DNA from: Oscillospiraceae bacterium
GTDB taxonomy: Bacteria; Bacillota; Clostridia; Oscillospirales; Ruminococcaceae
Length of the DNA: 64,000 bases
Direction of reading: 5' to 3'
Assembly (NCBI GenBank): GCA_015067175.1
Contig: SVMX01000011.1
Coordinates: forward strand, 29,053-93,052
Within the stretch, counting starts at the first letter, position 1; the number at the start of each line of letters is the position of its first letter. Under the pieces are notes generated by a model, which had not been told where the DNA came from, searched no databases, and was given only the letters and a program-made list of their open reading frames with translations. This document shows, piece after piece, positions 60,126-64,000 of the stretch. The position numbers and the translations under genes are program-made.

Positions 60126-60899
60126 ATGAAGATACTTTTTATTGGCGATGTTGTGGGAAAGCGCGGCTGTGAGGCGCTGCAAAAGCGGCTTTACTCCATT
60201 AAGCAGGCTTGCGGCGCGGAGCTTGTTATCGTGAACGGCGAAAACTCCGCTGAGGGCAACGGTATCACGGCGCACTCGGCGGGAATGATCTTTGACGCGG
60301 GTGCGGACATAATCACAACCGGCAACCACTGCTTCCGTCAAAAGGGCATAGAGGAGGAGCTAGAGCGCAACGAGCGCATCATACGTCCCGCTAATTACGA
60401 TGACGAGGTGTTTGGCAAGGGCGTTTGCGAGCTTGACTGCGGCGCTTACAGCATTGCGGTGATAAATCTGCTTGGAACAACTTATATGCAGCCGCTTGAA
60501 AATCCGTTCAAGTGTGCTGACAGGCTGCTTGAAAAGCTAAGCTCAAGGATAGTTATCGTTGATTTCCATGCGGAGGCTACCTCAGAAAAGCGCGCGATGG
60601 GCTATTATCTCAGCGGCAGAACGACTGCTGTGCTGGGAACACACACCCATGTCACCACTGCGGACGAGCAGATAATAGACGGGACGGGCTACATCACCGA
60701 TGTGGGAATGACAGGCCCGAAAGAGTCTGTGCTGGGCGTTGAAAAGGAGATAATAATCGAGCGTTTTTTGACCTATTATCCTAAGCGCCATATTTTTGCG
60801 GGCGGCGATATCGAGATAAACGGTGTTTGCCTTGACGTAGACCGCAAGAGCGGAAAATGCCTTTCGATAGAGCGAGTGAGGGAAGTTGTGAGCGTTTAA
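60126..60899 (+). CDS. ymdB: YmdB-type metallophosphoesterase (TIGR00282 family)
   Basis: 257 residues. MKILFIGDVVGKRG, NGENSAEGNGIT, TGNHCFRQK, VDFHAEATSEKRAMG and GTHTHVTTADEQI supply the metal ligands. Members hydrolyse 2',3'-cyclic nucleotides and affect sporulation and biofilm decisions in Bacillus. GGGAG precedes the ATG, 18 bases after upp. Confidence 0.92.
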   Translation: MKILFIGDVVGKRGCEALQKRLYSIKQACGAELVIVNGENSAEGNGITAHSAGMIFDAGADIITTGNHCFRQKGIEEELERNERIIRPANYDDEVFGKGVCELDCGAYSIAVINLLGTTYMQPLENPFKCADRLLEKLSSRIVIVDFHAEATSEKRAMGYYLSGRTTAVLGTHTHVTTADEQIIDGTGYITDVGMTGPKESVLGVEKEIIIERFLTYYPKRHIFAGGDIEINGVCLDVDRKSGKCLSIERVREVVSV

Positions 60900-60984
60900 G
60901 CGCGAAATGAATATATTGTATTATTCATGACTATTTAATATATTTTATGGGCGGGGCTGCCGTCCGATATTCCGAGGTGATGAT

Positions 60985-61896
60985 ATGAACTCTATTACGA
61001 TAAAGCAGCTTAATGAAAGTGCAAGAAATGCAGAGCAGATGGTGCGTGAGAGCGAGCAGCGCTATGCCGACGCGCTTGAAGCGGCTGCCGAGCGTATCTA
61101 CAACGAACGTGAAACGCGCCCTGTCGTGTTGGTTTCAGGCCCCAGCGGCTCCGGTAAGACCACCAGCGCAAACCGTATTGCGCGCATTTTAAAGGACAGG
61201 GGCTGTGGCGCACATTCTATTTCTATGGATAATTATTTCAAGACCCTTACTAAGACAGAGCTAGAGCTGTGCGAGCGCGGCGAGTTTGATTTCGAATCGC
61301 CGATGCGCCTAGATGTAGAGATGTTCAAGGAGCATCTTGAAAAGCTTTCGCGGTGCGAGAGGATAGATGTTCCGAGCTTTGATTTTGCAAAGCAGCAGAG
61401 CATCAAGGGTATGCCGCTTGAGATAAAACGCGGCGATATCGTTATTCTTGAGGGAATACACGCGCTTAATCCTTTGGTTACGGGCGAGAGCGAAAGCTAC
61501 ACCACCTGCGTTTACGTCAGCGTGAGAACGCGTCTGGAGGCTGACAACGGCGAGCTTCTCCACCCCTCGAAGATACGTCTTATGCGCCGACTTATGCGTG
61601 ACAAGCTGTATCGCGGCAGAAGCCTGCCTGAAACGTTTGAGTTCTTCCGTTCCGTTGAGCGCGGAGAGAACCTGTACATCATGCCATTCAAGTACCGCGC
61701 CGATTTCGATATCGACACGTTTGTGCCTTATGAGCCGCTTATCTACCGCGATATCCTGCTGCCCGAGCTTGAAAAGGCGGCTGCTGAATACAAGGATTAT
61801 GAGCGTTATGCGGATATCGAGCGATTTTTGAAGCAGCTTTCATCGCTTAGCAGGGACATCGTTCCCGAAAATTCGCTGATACGCGAGTTTATTTAA
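60985..61896 (+). CDS. Uridine kinase-like nucleoside kinase
   Basis: 303 residues. A helical N-terminal extension (about 1-45) precedes the kinase core: Walker A SGPSGSGKTTSANRIA (51-66), SMDNYFKT and VILEGIHALNP. It resembles the kinase half of the TGS-containing uridine kinase family; the exact substrate is uncertain. GAGGTGATG precedes the ATG. A small ATGAATA/TATTCAT hairpin lies in the preceding gap. Confidence 0.82.
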   Translation: MNSITIKQLNESARNAEQMVRESEQRYADALEAAAERIYNERETRPVVLVSGPSGSGKTTSANRIARILKDRGCGAHSISMDNYFKTLTKTELELCERGEFDFESPMRLDVEMFKEHLEKLSRCERIDVPSFDFAKQQSIKGMPLEIKRGDIVILEGIHALNPLVTGESESYTTCVYVSVRTRLEADNGELLHPSKIRLMRRLMRDKLYRGRSLPETFEFFRSVERGENLYIMPFKYRADFDIDTFVPYEPLIYRDILLPELEKAAAEYKDYERYADIERFLKQLSSLSRDIVPENSLIREFI

Positions 61897-61949
61897 TCGC
61901 TTGGTGTTTTGCACAGATTGCGGTAATGCGATTTGTTTATTATTACAGC

Positions 61950-61978
61950 TTGATTTTATCAACAAAGTGTAATATAAT
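61950..61978 (+). promoter_or_regulatory. Promoter of the surface protein gene
   Basis: TTGATT (61950-61955), 17 bases, TATAAT (61973-61978), 65 bases before the start codon. Confidence 0.75.
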
Positions 61979-62043
61979 AGGAATTGTAATAATGCTTGGA
62001 CTATACTCCTAGCAAATTATAGAATTTTTTGGAGGTTTTAACT

Positions 62044-62826
62044 ATGAAGATTTCTAAGATCCTTGCTTCTGTTGCCGTTGCTTCTATCGCAGCAGGCGCA
62101 GTTGCTGCTACTGCAGGCGCTTACAATGCAGCTCTTTCTTTCCAGAACGGTGTTTACACTTTCCGTGAGATGAGAACAAACAGCAGTTACGGTGAAGATT
62201 CTGCATACTGGGCTGACAAGGTTATCATGTGGGGTGGCAACTCCGAAACAACATGGCCCGATCTCATCGACAACTTCGACTGGGATATCAACGGCTATGT
62301 TTTCGACGCTGACTACACTGATGTTGATCTTGACTCTGACGGTACATACACCGTTGCAGCAGGTGGTTTCGACTGGGCACAGGACGGTTGCACAAACTTT
62401 AAGTTCATCAAGGTAACTACAGATATTCCTTTTGACGCATTTGATCCTGAGGGTGATCCTACAGCTTTCGTAACATCTGCTACACTTTATGTTGACGGTG
62501 TTGCTCAGACTACAATTGAGAATCCTATTCCTGAGAAGGATGGCGATTATCTGTCTATCAACATTGTAAACAGCTATAATCCTGATATGGAATCTTACAC
62601 AGGTGCATACCCCACAGAGTCCATCACTGTTGACTTCACAATTGAGGGTCTCGGCGGCGATTCTGCTGATGGTTCTGAGGGCGGCGATTCTGCTGGTTCC
62701 ACAGACGGCGCTTCCGACGGCGACAACAAGAACTCCGCTGACACAGGCGTTGAGGGTGTAGCTGCCGTTGCTGGTCTTGCTATCGTAGCAGGCGGCGCAA
62801 TGCTCCTCTCCAAGAAGAGAAAGTAA
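62044..62826 (+). CDS. Secreted, probably sortase-anchored surface protein
   Basis: 260 residues from the ATG at 62044 (TGGAGG upstream). A signal peptide (1 to about 28, ending in ATAGA) is followed by an acidic, aromatic-rich domain (about 30-200), a Gly/Ser/Asp linker (about 200-232) and a C-terminal sorting-like tail: NSADTG, a hydrophobic helix and SKKRK. The ADTG motif replaces LPxTG and fits the PDTG-type signals seen in ruminococci. Codons are strongly biased towards the set used in the ribosomal genes here, suggesting high expression. No domain with a known activity was recognised. Confidence 0.75.
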   Translation: MKISKILASVAVASIAAGAVAATAGAYNAALSFQNGVYTFREMRTNSSYGEDSAYWADKVIMWGGNSETTWPDLIDNFDWDINGYVFDADYTDVDLDSDGTYTVAAGGFDWAQDGCTNFKFIKVTTDIPFDAFDPEGDPTAFVTSATLYVDGVAQTTIENPIPEKDGDYLSINIVNSYNPDMESYTGAYPTESITVDFTIEGLGGDSADGSEGGDSAGSTDGASDGDNKNSADTGVEGVAAVAGLAIVAGGAMLLSKKRK

Positions 62827-62858
62827 TCTCTTTTCGGTTTTAAACTGAAACAATAATG

Positions 62859-62892
62859 ACGCGGCGTTGCTATTGCAGCGCCGCGTTTTTTG
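62859..62892 (+). terminator. Terminator after the surface protein gene
   Basis: ACGCGGCG and TGC pair with GCA and CGCCGCGT around TATT, followed by TTTTT. Confidence 0.92.
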
Positions 62893-62911
62893 TTTATCCT
62901 CATGCTTCCCT

Positions 62912-62939
62912 CATATTTCCCGCACTTCCCGCATAAAAA
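62912..62939 (+). promoter_or_regulatory. SigE-like promoter of spoIIID
   Basis: CATATT (62912-62917), 14 bases, CATAAAAA (62932-62939), close to the mother-cell SigE pattern (ATATT, then CATACAnT). No SigA promoter is visible in the gap. spoIIID is SigE-controlled in Bacillus subtilis. Confidence 0.6.
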
Positions 62940-62987
62940 TGTGAAAAAGGAAATGTCAAAGAAATATGAGCTATAGGGGGGAACAGT

Positions 62988-63266
62988 TTGAAAACGAAAT
63001 CAGGCTTAATTGAGGAAGCAAATCAAGAAAGATGTGTCATACTTGGTCAATATATAGTTGAAAACAGCGCGACCGTGCGCAGTACAGCCAAGAAGTTCGG
63101 GATAAGCAAAAGCACGGTGCATCAGGATATTACCACAAAGCTGTCGCAGGTGAACCGCAAGCTGCACGATGAGGTGAAGCTTGTGCTTGAACAGAATAAG
63201 CAGGAGCGGCATCTTCGTGGCGGTCAGGCGACAAAAGAGAAATACGCTGCCAAAAAAGCTAAATAG
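62988..63266 (+). CDS. spoIIID: Sporulation transcriptional regulator SpoIIID
   Basis: 92 residues from a TTG at 62988 with GGGGGGAA upstream. The helix-turn-helix RSTAKKFGISKSTVHQDITT (about 35-54) and the C-terminal basic RHLRGGQATKEKY are diagnostic. SpoIIID both activates and represses mother-cell genes after engulfment. The gene ends 27 bases before the terminus of an insertion sequence. Confidence 0.95.
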   Translation: MKTKSGLIEEANQERCVILGQYIVENSATVRSTAKKFGISKSTVHQDITTKLSQVNRKLHDEVKLVLEQNKQERHLRGGQATKEKYAAKKAK

Positions 63267-63293
63267 AAGTACATAAAAACACCCCAAAGATAA

Positions 63294-64000
63294 TGGACTG
63301 AACCACTTTGTGCAGACAGCACAAAAAAGCCCCTAGGGTATAATCAAGCAAAGAACTGGCATCGCTTCTGAAGCGGTGTCAGTTTTGATTTTAGCTGAAT
63401 CCTTTCGTTGTTATAAAACCAAATATAATCATCAATAAGACGACGAGCCTGAGAAAAAGATTCGATTTTTTGACGATAGATACATTCAGTTTTGAGAATA
63501 GAAAAGAAATTTTCAGCTAGAGCATTGTCATAAGGATTGCCTTTCCTTGACATTGATTGCGTAATGTTGTATAATTGAGTTAGGTTAAAATACTCATGTG
63601 ATGCGTATTGAACCCCTTGGTCACTGTGCAGTTGCAGCTGCTCGGTGACCTTTTCCTTTTTCATGGCAGCTTTGACAGTATTCAGCACAAGATTTACCGT
63701 TTGTTCCGTACCGGTCTTGTAGGCAACGATACTGTTGTCGTACAGATCTCTGATCATCGAAAGATACAGAACACCTTGCTTTGTCTTTATGTATGAAATG
63801 TCGGTAACCCACTTCTCATTAGGTCGTGTAGTGCTGAAATCTCTGTTAAGCAGATTAGGATAGCGATGAAGCTGCTGACTCATTACCTGATACTTACGGT
63901 TGCGACGGATGCAAGCCAGAAGATTGTATTTGTTCATTAATCGCAAAATAGTTTTTGGATTAAGCTTCATACCTTTGTTTTTAAGCCATATTGTTACTCT
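63294..64000 (-). mobile_element. IS3-family insertion sequence, partial (one end in window)
   Basis: The end is placed at 63294, where TGGACTGAACC begins: an IS3-type TG terminus 50 bases past the transposase stop. The element runs off the window. The opposite terminus and the target duplication cannot be seen. Confidence 0.7.
63344..64000 (-). CDS. IS3-family transposase OrfB, partial at the window end
   Basis: The frame is open to the window edge (at least 218 residues). The DDE integrase core is seen as WVTDISYIKTKQGVLYLS (first D), LHSDQGVQYAS (second D) and SRKGNPYDNALAENFFSILK (E), followed by the C-terminal YNNERIQLKSKLTPLQKR. The N-terminal part holds the IS3 HTH_21 domain (KLNPKTILRLMNKYNL). 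The core looks intact. OrfA would lie beyond the window. Confidence 0.9.
   Translation of the reverse strand, partial: RVTIWLKNKGMKLNPKTILRLMNKYNLLACIRRNRKYQVMSQQLHRYPNLLNRDFSTTRPNEKWVTDISYIKTKQGVLYLSMIRDLYDNSIVAYKTGTEQTVNLVLNTVKAAMKKEKVTEQLQLHSDQGVQYASHEYFNLTQLYNITQSMSRKGNPYDNALAENFFSILKTECIYRQKIESFSQARRLIDDYIWFYNNERIQLKSKLTPLQKRCQFFA

Noticed and set aside
59418..60341. Minus-strand open frame of 307 codons
   Set aside because: Antisense to upp and the start of ymdB, both unambiguous; no coding features of its own.

Overview
The window looks like chromosome of a spore-forming, Gram-positive member of the Clostridia, most likely a Ruminococcus-like Oscillospiraceae. This is inferred from gene content and order, not from a search. 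Pointers are spoIIID and a PdaA-type deacetylase (sporulation), strong AGGAGG ribosome sites with GTG, TTG and ATC starts, near-consensus TTGACA-N17-TATAAT promoters, the efp-CD1247 pair, the rnc-radical SAM-smc-ftsY order and the rdgB-yhbY-nadD-yqeK-rsfS order. No rRNA, tRNA or CRISPR array was seen. Nearly all the DNA is coding.

Layout. 1-9.7 kb: accessory and small genes: YesL-like membrane protein, pdaA and mnmM on the minus strand, a TetR regulator with a strong promoter, several acetyltransferases, a Tn916-type cysteine-rich KTR protein, a chemoreceptor, DUF998, VOC, DUF3795, DUF2087 and a P-loop kinase. 9.8-12.3 kb: prfB (no programmed frameshift) and rlmD. 12.4-19.07 kb: a tightly packed probable operon of a second chemoreceptor, a small membrane protein, a DUF4097 protein, YjbQ, a CsbB-like polyprenyl-phosphate glycosyltransferase and a YfhO-type GT-C enzyme. 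The last two form a probable surface-polymer glycosylation pair. A MalT-like LuxR regulator converges on it.

21.7-37.6 kb is housekeeping: infC-rpmI-rplT with an attenuator leader and an ATC start, a SpoU methylase, topA, trmFO, plsX, rnc, radical SAM, smc, ftsY, rdgB, yhbY, nadD, yqeK, rsfS. 37.7-44.1 kb: rpsU, a lipoprotein, yqeG, an endonuclease IV-like enzyme, aroQ, a peptidase M24, efp, a CD1247 protein and hisC. 44.1-50.3 kb: patatin (minus), a DUF2975/XRE pair, a minus-strand operon of a CtpE-like P-type ATPase and an SPL-like radical SAM protein, and a divergent ECF S component. 50.35-52.8 kb: rpmG-secE-nusG-rplK-rplA with a possible 7-codon leader peptide and a possible L1 operator.

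52.8-64 kb: a GH35 beta-galactosidase, a two-component system with two membrane proteins, a Crp/Fnr regulator divergent from a ferredoxin-like protein sharing one palindromic operator, upp, a YmdB-type phosphodiesterase, a uridine kinase-like enzyme, a highly expressed-looking cell-wall-anchored protein, spoIIID with a SigE-like promoter, and the end of an IS3-family element.

No clearly new defence or biosynthetic system was found. The most interesting signals are regulatory: the single Crp/Fnr palindrome at the -41.5 position of one gene and just downstream of the predicted start site of the other; the infC attenuator and ATC start; the leader peptide before rpmG; OmpR-type direct repeats before the response regulator; and a mobile-element gene whose ancestral C-terminal tail is still readable after its stop codon.
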